Assembly: GCA_021846485.1 (NCBI GenBank) | Contig: JAJZWW010000032.1 | Location: 1 to 14,460, forward strand | Length of the DNA stretch: 14,460 nt | Reading direction: 5' to 3' | Source: Actinomycetes bacterium | GTDB taxonomy: Bacteria > Actinomycetota > Acidimicrobiia > Acidimicrobiales > Palsa-688 | Shown here: positions 6,052 through 14,460 of the stretch, one piece after another | Position numbering within the stretch: the stretch's first letter is position 1 | Layout of the letters: each line of letters starts with the position of its first letter | Notes under the pieces: model-generated | What the model was told of the DNA's origin: nothing | What the model saw: only the letters and a program-made list of their open reading frames with translations | The model's database searches: none | Translations under genes and position numbers: made by a program

Positions 6052-7263
6052 GTGACGACCACCGCAGCGCCCGGGGCCTCCGAACGCCGGGACGAGGAGC
6101 GCATCGCCAGGTCGGTCGACGCCTTGCTGGCCGAGCACCCGCCGGCGTCGACACCCGAACGCGACTTCCTCGGCGCGCAGTTCGACGCCGGCCTCGCCTG
6201 GGTCGACTTCCCCGTAGGCCTCGGCGGCTCCGGCGCGGCCCGCCGCTTGCAGCGGGTGGTGGTCGAGCGCCTCGCCGCCGCCGGCGCGCCGCTGCTGTTC
6301 GGTCGCAACCCGATCGGCTACGGGATGGCCGCGCCCACCGTCCTCACCCACGGCTCGGAGGACCAGAAATGCCGCTACCTCCGGCCGACGTTCACCGGCG
6401 AGCACATCTGGTGCCAGCTGTTCTCCGAGCCAGGGGCCGGCTCCGACGTGGCCGGCCTGGCAACCCGAGCAGTGCGCGACGGCGACGAGTGGGTGGTCAA
6501 CGGCCAGAAGGTCTGGACGACCCTTGCCCACCAGGCACGCTACGGCATGCTCCTCGCCCGCAGCGACCCGGCCGCCGAGAAGCACAAGGGCCTAACCTAC
6601 TTCGTGCTCGACATGCACGCGCCCGGCGTCGAGGTCCGGCCACTGCGCCAGATGACCGGCGACGCAGAGTTCAACGAGGTGTACCTCACCGACGTACGCC
6701 TGCCCGACGCCGAGCGCCTCGGCGACGCCGGGGACGGCTGGCGGGTGGCGATCACCACGCTCATGAACGAGCGGGTCTCGATCGGCGCCACAGTCGGCGC
6801 GCGCGGGACCGGCGCGATCGCCACCGCCGTCGGCTTGTGGCAACGGCGGGCCGACAAGGACCCGGTGCTGCGGGACCGTCTCACCGCCCTGTGGGTCGAG
6901 TCGGAGGTCCACCGCCTCACCAGCCTGCGGGCGGCGGCCAACGCGATCGCCGGCACCCCTGGGCCCGCGGGCTCCACCGCCAAGCTCCACTACGCCGAGC
7001 TCAACAAGGCGGTCTACGAGCTGTGCGAGACCCTCCTCGGACCCGAGGGGATGCTCTACGACGACTGGACGATGCGCCGCCCGGACAGCGCCGGGGGCTA
7101 CGGCGGCGGGCCGCAGCGGGTGTTCCTTCGCTCCCGGGCCAATTCCATCGAGGGAGGCACCTCGGAGATCATGCGCAACATCCTCGGCGAGCGGGTCCTC
7201 GGCCTACCCGGCGACGTCCGGGTCGACAAGGACCGTCCCTGGTCCGAGGTGCCCCACAGCTGA
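6052..7263 (+). CDS. Acyl-CoA dehydrogenase (FadE-type)
   Basis: A 403-residue flavoprotein of normal family length. It carries the signature WCQLFSEPGAGSDVAGL (120-136), the FAD-binding NGQKVWTT (150-157), the middle beta domain (LTYFVLDM, FNEVYLTDVRLP) and the C-terminal SIEGGTSEIMRNILGERVLGLP region (365-386, quoted in full sense only as motif). The position equivalent to catalytic Glu376 of medium-chain dehydrogenase is Gly368, while Glu240 in LMNERVSIG aligns with the catalytic Glu of isovaleryl-CoA and long-chain dehydrogenases, so Glu240 is the likely base. The product forms a trans-2-enoyl-CoA and passes electrons to ETF. GTG at 6052 is the only start that fits the domain; the open frame farther upstream is antisense to the PBP. 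It is followed by a thioesterase gene, probably in one transcript. Substrate not determinable. Confidence 0.93.
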   Translation: MTTTAAPGASERRDEERIARSVDALLAEHPPASTPERDFLGAQFDAGLAWVDFPVGLGGSGAARRLQRVVVERLAAAGAPLLFGRNPIGYGMAAPTVLTHGSEDQKCRYLRPTFTGEHIWCQLFSEPGAGSDVAGLATRAVRDGDEWVVNGQKVWTTLAHQARYGMLLARSDPAAEKHKGLTYFVLDMHAPGVEVRPLRQMTGDAEFNEVYLTDVRLPDAERLGDAGDGWRVAITTLMNERVSIGATVGARGTGAIATAVGLWQRRADKDPVLRDRLTALWVESEVHRLTSLRAAANAIAGTPGPAGSTAKLHYAELNKAVYELCETLLGPEGMLYDDWTMRRPDSAGGYGGGPQRVFLRSRANSIEGGTSEIMRNILGERVLGLPGDVRVDKDRPWSEVPHS

Positions 7264-7298
7264 GCGTGCGGGACCCCCGGCCCCTCCCCGACCCGGCC

Positions 7299-7715
7299 AT
7301 GACCGTCGGGGAGCTCGACTCGTTCCTCCGGGAGGCCTTTCCCCTCCTCGACGTAGTCCCCTGGCGGGTGACCGAGGTGACCGCTGCAGGCGTGGTGCTG
7401 CACCACCCGGTGACCGCGGACCATGCCCGACCGGGGGGCTCGGTGTCCGGTCCGACGATGATGGCCCTCGCCGACGGGGCGGCTTGGGTGGCGACGTTGT
7501 CCCGACTCGGACCGGTGTCCCTCGCGGTCACCAGCAGCCTCACCATCAACTTCCTGTCCCGGCCCCGCCTCGACGCCGACCTGTGGGCCGAGGCCGAGCT
7601 GCTCCGCCTCGGCCGGCGCCTCTCGGTCACCGACGTGCGGATCCGCTCCGACGGTGCCCTGGTCGCCCAGTCGAGCGTGACGTACGCGATCCCCGCCCGC
7701 CGGCCGGCCGGCTGA
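7299..7715 (+). CDS. PaaI-type hotdog-fold acyl-CoA thioesterase
   Basis: A 138-residue single hotdog domain. The pattern ADHARPGGSVSGPTMMALAD (40-59) followed by AVTSSLTINFLSRPR (76-90) is that of PaaI-like thioesterases that hydrolyse acyl- or aroyl-CoA; Asp59 at the end of the hotdog helix is the probable catalytic acid. The more usual HGG motif is SGP here, as in one common bacterial subgroup. ATG at 7299 gives a compact protein; a GTG at 7266, two bases after the dehydrogenase stop, would add 11 residues (VRDPRPLPDPA) and cannot be excluded. Neither start has a recognisable ribosome site. It probably acts on the same CoA pathway as the dehydrogenase. It converges with the PEP carboxylase gene. 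Confidence 0.87.
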   Translation: MTVGELDSFLREAFPLLDVVPWRVTEVTAAGVVLHHPVTADHARPGGSVSGPTMMALADGAAWVATLSRLGPVSLAVTSSLTINFLSRPRLDADLWAEAELLRLGRRLSVTDVRIRSDGALVAQSSVTYAIPARRPAG

Positions 7716-7738
7716 GCAGGACGAGGAGCCCGACCGGT

Positions 7739-7756
7739 CCCCGCCGGCGGGCGGGG
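7739..7756. terminator. GC-rich hairpin between convergent genes
   Basis: CCCCGCC, loop GGCG, GGCGGGG: a perfect 7-bp stem in the 49 bp between the thioesterase stop and the PEP carboxylase stop. It could serve both directions. No T-tract follows on either strand, so it is at most a GC-type terminator. Confidence 0.4.
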
Positions 7757-7764
7757 CGGGCGAC

Positions 7765-10677
<2,913 letters not shown>

Positions 10678-10683
10678 CAGACC

Positions 10684-10689
10684 AGTATC
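10684..10689 (-). promoter_or_regulatory. Candidate -10 element for ppc
   Basis: GATACT on the minus strand, 6 nt before GTG at 10677 and inside the 23-nt gap after the PP2C stop. The spacing equals that at the acyl-CoA dehydrogenase, and there is no Shine-Dalgarno. It would let ppc be transcribed independently of the upstream genes. Confidence 0.35.
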
Positions 10690-10700
10690 GCCGGCCGGGA

Positions 10701-11798
10701 TCAGGCCCCCGGTCCGGGGAGCCGCCACAGCGCGACGAGCGTCCGGTCGTCGTGGCAGCCCTGCCGGGAGAAGTCGATCGCCCAGGCCAGCCCGAGGGGG
10801 CTCGGGGGGGTCGCCAGCGCTCCCGCGAGGGCGGGGGCGACCGTCGTGGGCCCGTCCCGGAGGGGGTCCCCGACGCCGTCGGTGACCACGACCAGGGCCT
10901 CCCCGGGTCCGAGGACGACCTCGCTCTGCTCGACTCGCGAGGCACCCACCGGTAGCGCAGCGGTGGCACTCGACGCGACCCCGTCGTCAGGCCCCTCGTC
11001 GAACAGCTCCCGCCAGGTGCCGCCGGCCAGCACGAAGGCGCTGCTGTCACCGACCCTGGCGAGGCTGCACGCACCGCCCTCGTCCACGACTACGACGGCC
11101 AGGGTCGTGGCCCCGGGACCTGCGGCCACGGCCTCGCCGGCGGCCGCGAGCGCGTCCCGGCACGCCGCCGCTCCCCCGCCCCCGTCAGGCTCGAGCGGTC
11201 CCCGGAGGTGAGCCTCGCGGTCGCCGGGCTCGCGGTCGCCGGGCTCGCGGTCGCCGGGCTCGCGGTCGCCGGGCTCGCGGCGATCGGCTTGTGGGCCCTG
11301 GCCGGCATCCTTCCCTCCGCGGTCCAGCCCTGCCGGCTCGAGAGTCCCCGCGGCCGACCGGGGAGCGGCGAAGAGAGTCGCTGCGGCCGCCGCGCAGGCA
11401 GCGCTCACCGCCCGACGCGCCGCGCCGCCCGAGCCGGGGACGCTGCCAACCCCGTCGGCCACGGCTACCACCACCGCTGAGCCAGCGAGCTGCCAGGCGT
11501 AGGCGTCCTCGACCTCCCTGCCCGTCACCCGGTGGCGGACGCCTGCAACCGACGCGGCCCGCAGGGCCCAAGGGCCGTCGTCGCCACCATCCGCCGAGTG
11601 GCAGGGCCGCGAAGAGTCCCCGCCGGGGCGCAGGCGTGCCGGGCGAGACGCCGCCGGCGACGGGCGCCCGAGCGCTGGCGGCGGGGGCAACTGCGGCGGG
11701 CGCAGCGAGGGGGCCCGAGACGGCGCCGGGGCTCCCTCGGGAAGATCTCCGGCCCCGGTCACCAGGGGCTCCTCGGGAAGATCTCCGGCCCCGGTCAC
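10701..11798 (-). CDS. PP2C-family Ser/Thr protein phosphatase (YegK/PphC-like)
   Basis: From GTG at 11798 it has 365 residues. The PP2C metal-site motifs are present: EVEDAYAW (95-102), VAVADGVGS with Asp115 (112-119), ARVGDSSAF with Asp251, VVVTDGVGD with Asp307, and HDDRTLVALW with Asp350/Asp351 near the C-terminus. Before the domain lie about 75 Pro/Ala/Arg-rich residues beginning with a 12-residue duplication, and a REPGD repeat (about 174-194) is inserted mid-domain. A second GTG at 11762 has GAGGAG 6 nt ahead and is the better-supported ribosome start (353 residues). Up to the VWA stop the frame is open without another ATG, GTG or TTG. It presumably reverses phosphorylation by the kinase encoded upstream, the VWA protein being a possible shared substrate or scaffold. 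No membrane segment. Confidence 0.87.
   Translation of the reverse strand: MTGAGDLPEEPLVTGAGDLPEGAPAPSRAPSLRPPQLPPPPALGRPSPAASRPARLRPGGDSSRPCHSADGGDDGPWALRAASVAGVRHRVTGREVEDAYAWQLAGSAVVVAVADGVGSVPGSGGAARRAVSAACAAAAATLFAAPRSAAGTLEPAGLDRGGKDAGQGPQADRREPGDREPGDREPGDREPGDREAHLRGPLEPDGGGGAAACRDALAAAGEAVAAGPGATTLAVVVVDEGGACSLARVGDSSAFVLAGGTWRELFDEGPDDGVASSATAALPVGASRVEQSEVVLGPGEALVVVTDGVGDPLRDGPTTVAPALAGALATPPSPLGLAWAIDFSRQGCHDDRTLVALWRLPGPGA
11221..11280. repeat. Four-copy 15-bp tandem repeat inside the PP2C gene
   Basis: Four exact contiguous copies of tcgccgggctcgcgg, with a partial copy (ctcgcgg) just before at 11214-11220. On the coding strand it gives Arg-Glu-Pro-Gly-Asp repeats in a loop of the PP2C domain. 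The unit keeps frame. Confidence 0.97.
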
Positions 11799-11803
11799 CA
11801 GGG
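11735..11803. repeat. 36-bp-period duplication at the 5' end of the PP2C gene
   Basis: A 33-bp sequence at 11735-11767 recurs identically at 11771-11803, period 36 bp. It encodes VTGAGDLPEEPL followed by VTGAGDLPEGAP, so the GTG start codon itself is duplicated; only the downstream copy is preceded by GAGGAG. Confidence 0.92.
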
Positions 11804-11867
11804 CCGCCCAGAGGTCACTGCGCGTCCCCCACCGGCGGTCCGCCGGCCCGACCGGGGCGGCGCCGGG

Positions 11868-12584
11868 TCAATCGAGCTCGTCGACCGGGATCGGCACCAT
11901 GCTCGGCACCTGGGGGGGGACCAGCTGCGCCTCCCCGGTGTGCACACTCGCCGACGAGCTGACGATCGACTGGATCAAGCCGGCCAGCAGCTCCGGGACG
12001 ATCGCCGCCGGCTCGGCTCCCTCGGCGGCGATGAACGCCCGGTTGGGTTTGCGCTCGCTCACGTGGGCGAGGACCGACCGCTCGGCGTCACCGAAGCCGA
12101 AGGCGAGGATGTTGGGGTGCCGCTTCCAGCCCGGGTCAGTCAACCGGGAATGCGCGGCGACCCACCGCTCCCGGTCGTCGGTGGGCCGACCGTCGGACAC
12201 GAAGATCACCGCAGGCCGGTACCACCGGTCGCCGCGTCCCCGGCTCGAGTGGTAGTCGTCCTCGACGACGACGCGCAGGTGGTCGAAGGCCGCCGCGTAG
12301 GACGTCCGGCCCTGGGCGACGATCGGCGGGATCTCCTCGACCAGGCTCAGGTCGCTGAGCGACAGGGTCGTCTCGGCGGTGTCGTTGAAGGTGACCACAC
12401 CGAAGCGGATCACCTCAGCGACCGCCGGATCCTCCCCCACCGCTGCCCGCAGCAGCGGAAGCTGGCGGTTGACACTCTCCATCGGGGCTCCCGCCATCGA
12501 CGCCGAGGCGTCCAGGCACAAGTAGAAGGGGAAAACCGCATAGCGCTCCCCTGCCCCGACCGCACCGACTGTTTCCGAACCCAC
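11868..12584 (-). CDS. von Willebrand factor A protein, TerY/YegL type
   Basis: A 238-residue, single-domain vWA protein. Its MIDAS is intact: Asp25-x-Ser27-x-Ser29 (CLDASASM), Thr94 (QGRTSYAAAF) and Asp131 (FVSDGRPTDD). The N-terminal FPFYLCLDASASMAGAPMES and the C-terminal LLAGLIQSIVSSSAS are in the style of TerY and E. coli YegL. No signal peptide or membrane helix is seen, so it should be cytosolic. Such proteins bind a divalent metal and partner proteins. With the kinase on one side and the PP2C on the other it completes the YegI-YegL-YegK (TerY-P) set. GTG at 12584 has no ribosome site but a TAGCGT box 9 nt upstream. The gap to the kinase gene is 151 bp. The PP2C frame follows this gene's TGA in the same register. 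Confidence 0.92.
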   Translation of the reverse strand: MGSETVGAVGAGERYAVFPFYLCLDASASMAGAPMESVNRQLPLLRAAVGEDPAVAEVIRFGVVTFNDTAETTLSLSDLSLVEEIPPIVAQGRTSYAAAFDHLRVVVEDDYHSSRGRGDRWYRPAVIFVSDGRPTDDRERWVAAHSRLTDPGWKRHPNILAFGFGDAERSVLAHVSERKPNRAFIAAEGAEPAAIVPELLAGLIQSIVSSSASVHTGEAQLVPPQVPSMVPIPVDELD

Positions 12585-12593
12585 GACTGCCCG

Positions 12594-12599
12594 ACGCTA
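12594..12599 (-). promoter_or_regulatory. Candidate -10 element of the VWA gene
   Basis: TAGCGT on the minus strand, exactly 9 nt before GTG at 12584, in the 151-bp gap after the kinase gene. It suggests a leaderless transcript starting inside the module in addition to any read-through from the kinase. Confidence 0.37.
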
Positions 12600-12684
12600 C
12601 CGGAGGTCGCCGGCATTGCCAAAGCCGTCCCGCCGGCAACCTCGGCCCACAGTCCGGGCGGACCGCGCGCCACACCCATCACCG

Positions 12685-12705
12685 GGGGCGAGCGAAGCCC
12701 GCCCC
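12685..12705. terminator. Hairpin downstream of the kinase gene
   Basis: On the minus strand GGGGCGGG, loop CTTCG, CTCGCCCC: 8 bp with one G-T pair, starting 31 nt after the kinase stop. No T-tract. It may attenuate transcription between the kinase and the VWA gene. The rest of the 12585-12735 gap holds nothing else I can support. Confidence 0.35.
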
Positions 12706-12735
12706 GCCCGCCGCCGTGTTCGCCTCACTCCCACG

Positions 12736-14211
12736 TCAGATCCCAAGCAGGGCGCTGACGACCATCGCGACGACGTAGAAGATCACCGCCATCAGTGCGA
12801 AGTCGACCAGGATACAGCCGACCACGCGGCCGGCCCCCTCGCGCCGACGCCCCCGGGTCGAGACCGCGGCAAGCGTCCTGCGGTGCACGGCGAGCCAGAT
12901 CTCCGCGCCCTTGCGCGACCCGGTTGCAGCCAGCTCGAACAGGCCGGGGGGAGGCGGTGTCCCTGGTCCCGCAGCTGCCGCAGCAGCCCGGCTGGCAGCT
13001 ACCCGGCCGGGTCCGCTGGCCCCCCAGGCAGGGGTCACCGGTCGCGGCGCCGCCGGCGGGCCGGGAGCCCCCGGCGTCCCGGGCGGCCGGGACGCCGCCG
13101 GCGACAGGGTCCTGTAGCGGCGCGTGCCGGTCGCGACCGGCACCGGGCGGACGGTCACGTCGGGCACCCCGGTCGGCGCCACCCGGGGAGTGGGAGCCGG
13201 GACGCCCCCGCCCTGCGCAGCCCACACCGCCCTCACCTGGCCCATGGCCCCCATCTCGTCGAGGATCTCCTCGAGGGCCGCCACCCAGACCGCCGCGCCG
13301 GGCCGCCGGGCCGGGTCGACGGTGCTCAGGCACTGCGCGCACAGATCCCACACGACTGCGCCTTCGCGCAGCGAGCGGGGCTGGCGGGTCCCGCTCGGAA
13401 GGCCGAGCTCGACACCTAGAACCTCCCCTTCGCGCTGGCGGCGCTGGAGCGGGAAGTGGGCTGCGCCCACCACCCGCAAGAAGACCAGGGCCAGCGAGTA
13501 CCGGTCCGACGCGAGGGTCGGATTGGCCCCCGGGGCGATGGCCGGGTCGTCCCAGTTCGGGGTCATGGCCCGAGCCCTCCCGCCGTCGTCGTCGACGACC
13601 GCGCCGCTCTCCCCATACAGCTCACAGCTGTCGCAGTCGAGGAGGAAGACCTCCGGGCCCCGCTCGAGGGACCACAAGACGTTCTTGGTCGACAAGTCAC
13701 CGTGGCCGATCGCCGGGTCCGCCGACTGGAACGCCTCGAGCACCCGGGCGAGCGCGTACACGATCCCCACCCGCTCCGCCGACCCAGCGCCGGGGAGCGC
13801 CAGTCCGTAGGCGGCAGCCCGCTGGCCCGGGTCGGCGGTCAGGTACGACAAGGTCGCCAGGCGGCTAGTGCCGTCCCGGTGGCGCAGCGAGAAGCGCCTG
13901 GGGGCGCGGGGCAGGAGGATCCCCGCGACGGTGCCGTCTGGGGCTCCGGGCTCGGTGACCACCGCGCCGGGCCAGGCGGTCGCCGCCCACACCCGGCGGG
14001 CCACCTCAGGATGGTCGACGGCCAGGCGATCCTCCCAGGCCACGAGAGCGGCGAGGGGCGCCCTCGGCACCGGCCGGCGGTACGCCTTGTAGAGGAGGCC
14101 CGGCCGATCCGCCAGCTCGTAGACCCTGCCCTCACCTCCCTCAGCGAGCAGCGGACCAGCGCGCAGGTCGGGGCGCATCACCACCGTGGCGGAGCTACCG
14201 GGCCGGGTCAT
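12736..14211 (-). CDS. Tail-anchored protein kinase (YegI-like) of the kinase-VWA-PP2C module
   Basis: A 491-residue protein with a Ser/Thr-type kinase fold at 15-320: glycine loop LAEGGEGRVYEL (22-33), Lys42 in LLYKAYR, catalytic loop IGHGDLSTKNVLW with Asp172 and Asn177 (HGD in place of HRD), and the metal-binding Asp192 in FLLDCDSCELYG where DFG is DCD. These variants are usual for bacterial YegI-like kinases. The segment 335-425 is a Pro/Ala/Gly linker, and 463-491 is one hydrophobic helix (VVGCILVDFALMAVIFYVVA onward) ending at the last residue, so the kinase should be tail-anchored with its domain in the cytosol. The ATG at 14211 has no ribosome site; TAGGTT lies 12 nt upstream. With the VWA and PP2C genes downstream it forms a phospho-signalling set; the trigger and targets are unknown. 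Confidence 0.92.
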   Translation of the reverse strand: MTRPGSSATVVMRPDLRAGPLLAEGGEGRVYELADRPGLLYKAYRRPVPRAPLAALVAWEDRLAVDHPEVARRVWAATAWPGAVVTEPGAPDGTVAGILLPRAPRRFSLRHRDGTSRLATLSYLTADPGQRAAAYGLALPGAGSAERVGIVYALARVLEAFQSADPAIGHGDLSTKNVLWSLERGPEVFLLDCDSCELYGESGAVVDDDGGRARAMTPNWDDPAIAPGANPTLASDRYSLALVFLRVVGAAHFPLQRRQREGEVLGVELGLPSGTRQPRSLREGAVVWDLCAQCLSTVDPARRPGAAVWVAALEEILDEMGAMGQVRAVWAAQGGGVPAPTPRVAPTGVPDVTVRPVPVATGTRRYRTLSPAASRPPGTPGAPGPPAAPRPVTPAWGASGPGRVAASRAAAAAAGPGTPPPPGLFELAATGSRKGAEIWLAVHRRTLAAVSTRGRRREGAGRVVGCILVDFALMAVIFYVVAMVVSALLGI

Positions 14212-14223
14212 CTCGGTCAGATC

Positions 14224-14229
14224 AACCTA
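14224..14229 (-). promoter_or_regulatory. Candidate -10 element of the kinase gene
   Basis: TAGGTT (TANNNT) on the minus strand, 12 nt before ATG at 14211; a transcript starting 6-7 nt later would have only about a 5-nt leader. No Shine-Dalgarno is visible. Confidence 0.3.
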
Positions 14230-14310
14230 CCGACGCCGGGTCCCAAAGCCCATCCGGGCCGAAGTCGCGGGGCTCGAGACCGGGGAGCCGGGGCTGGGGC
14301 CGGCGGGAGC

Positions 14311-14340
14311 GGGGGGGCGGGGGGGCGGGGGGGCGGGGGG
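14311..14340. repeat. G7C tract, potential G-quadruplex
   Basis: Three runs of seven G and one of six, separated by single C, all on the plus strand (period 8 bp). Four G-runs with one-base loops satisfy the G-quadruplex pattern. It lies about 100 bp upstream of the kinase start. Confidence 0.95.
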
Positions 14341-14372
14341 CGGTCGCTGACACCCTCGGTGCCGTGGTACTA

Positions 14373-14384
14373 CGTTCGCGAACG
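14373..14384. promoter_or_regulatory. 12-bp perfect palindrome, possible operator
   Basis: CGTTCGCGAACG is its own reverse complement, in the non-coding stretch before the kinase. It is not the actinobacterial SOS box, whose half-sites are arranged CGAAC...GTTCG. No regulator gene is adjacent inside the window, so the role as an operator is a guess. Confidence 0.3.
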
Positions 14385-14393
14385 AGCTGGCCA

Positions 14394-14460
14394 GAACTGG
14401 GTGCGTTCGGCCGAACTGGGTGCATTCAGCGCCCCATTCGAGGGTCCGATGCACCCACTT
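14394..14460. repeat. Direct and inverted repeats at the window edge
   Basis: GAACTGGGTGCGTTC (14394-14408) recurs as GAACTGGGTGCATTC (14413-14427), 14 of 15 identical, spacing 19 bp. AACTGGGTGCAT (14414-14425) also faces ATGCACCCACTT (14449-14460), an inverted repeat with 11 of 12 matches and a 23-nt interval, possibly continuing past the edge. GC is clearly lower than in the genes. Confidence 0.85.

Larger units (their letters stand above)
14222..14353 (-). other. Possible remnant or C-terminal tail of an ORF upstream of the kinase
   Basis: A minus-strand frame stops at TGA 14224-14222, 10 nt before the kinase ATG, and ends LPGLEPRDFGPDGLWDPASVG with mostly G or C at third positions. From GTG 14353 it would be 43 residues, Pro-rich in the middle because of the G7C tract. 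Farther upstream third-position GC falls to about half, so coding does not continue in this frame. It may be the surviving end of a disrupted gene, a small protein, or chance. Not recognised. Confidence 0.22.

Noticed and set aside
11221..11280. CRISPR array or iterons
   Set aside because: Exact contiguous 15-bp units inside a phosphatase reading frame.
14373..14384. LexA/SOS box
   Set aside because: The half-sites are in the wrong order (GTTCG then CGAAC) compared with the actinobacterial box, and no DNA-repair gene is adjacent.
14227..14454. 75-residue minus-strand ORF beginning in the edge repeats
   Set aside because: Low-complexity Pro/Ala product generated by the G7C tract; no coding bias in its first half.

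Overview
The window is very GC-rich (roughly 70% or more by eye), has almost no non-coding space and uses many GTG starts. It carries a TIGR03620-type luciferase-like F420-dependent oxidoreductase, a [3Fe-4S] ferredoxin of the actinobacterial P450-partner kind, and a zinc-ribbon/CobC-like pair that is neighbouring in mycobacteria. Several genes have a TANNNT-like hexamer 6-12 nt before the start codon and no Shine-Dalgarno, the signature of leaderless transcripts. Together this points to a high-GC actinobacterium, possibly Acidimicrobiia; the class-level placement is inference.

Left part (1-2464). A CocE/NonD-type serine hydrolase, cut by the left edge, and a small ferredoxin form a translationally coupled pair on the minus strand. 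They diverge from the oxidoreductase at 1351-2256. Between the oxidoreductase and the next operon there is a 22-bp tandem duplication and a possible small frameshifted minus-strand ORF.

Middle (2440-7715). A minus-strand operon runs from a class A penicillin-binding protein (5979 to 3775) into a coiled-coil/zinc-ribbon protein (3778 to 3059) and a histidine phosphatase (3054 to 2440), with 4-nt overlap or spacing at each junction. Diverging from the PBP are an acyl-CoA dehydrogenase and a PaaI-type hotdog thioesterase, a plausible acyl-CoA processing pair.

Right part (7765-14211). Phosphoenolpyruvate carboxylase follows a three-gene set on the minus strand: protein kinase (C-terminal membrane anchor), von Willebrand A protein of the TerY/YegL type, and PP2C phosphatase. 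This kinase-VWA-phosphatase set corresponds to E. coli YegI-YegL-YegK and to the TerY-P triad known from comparative genomics of Ter systems. It is the most system-like element here: a candidate phospho-signalling module whose VWA protein would be scaffold or substrate. Its target is unknown, and PEP carboxylase next door is only a positional candidate.

Right edge (14222-14460). This stretch is non-coding or holds only the tail of a broken ORF. It contains a G7C repeat tract, a 12-bp palindrome, a 19-bp-spaced direct repeat and a 12-bp inverted repeat, in DNA of visibly lower GC. It may be the end of a mobile element just outside the window. No tRNA, rRNA or CRISPR array was seen, and no complete transposase.
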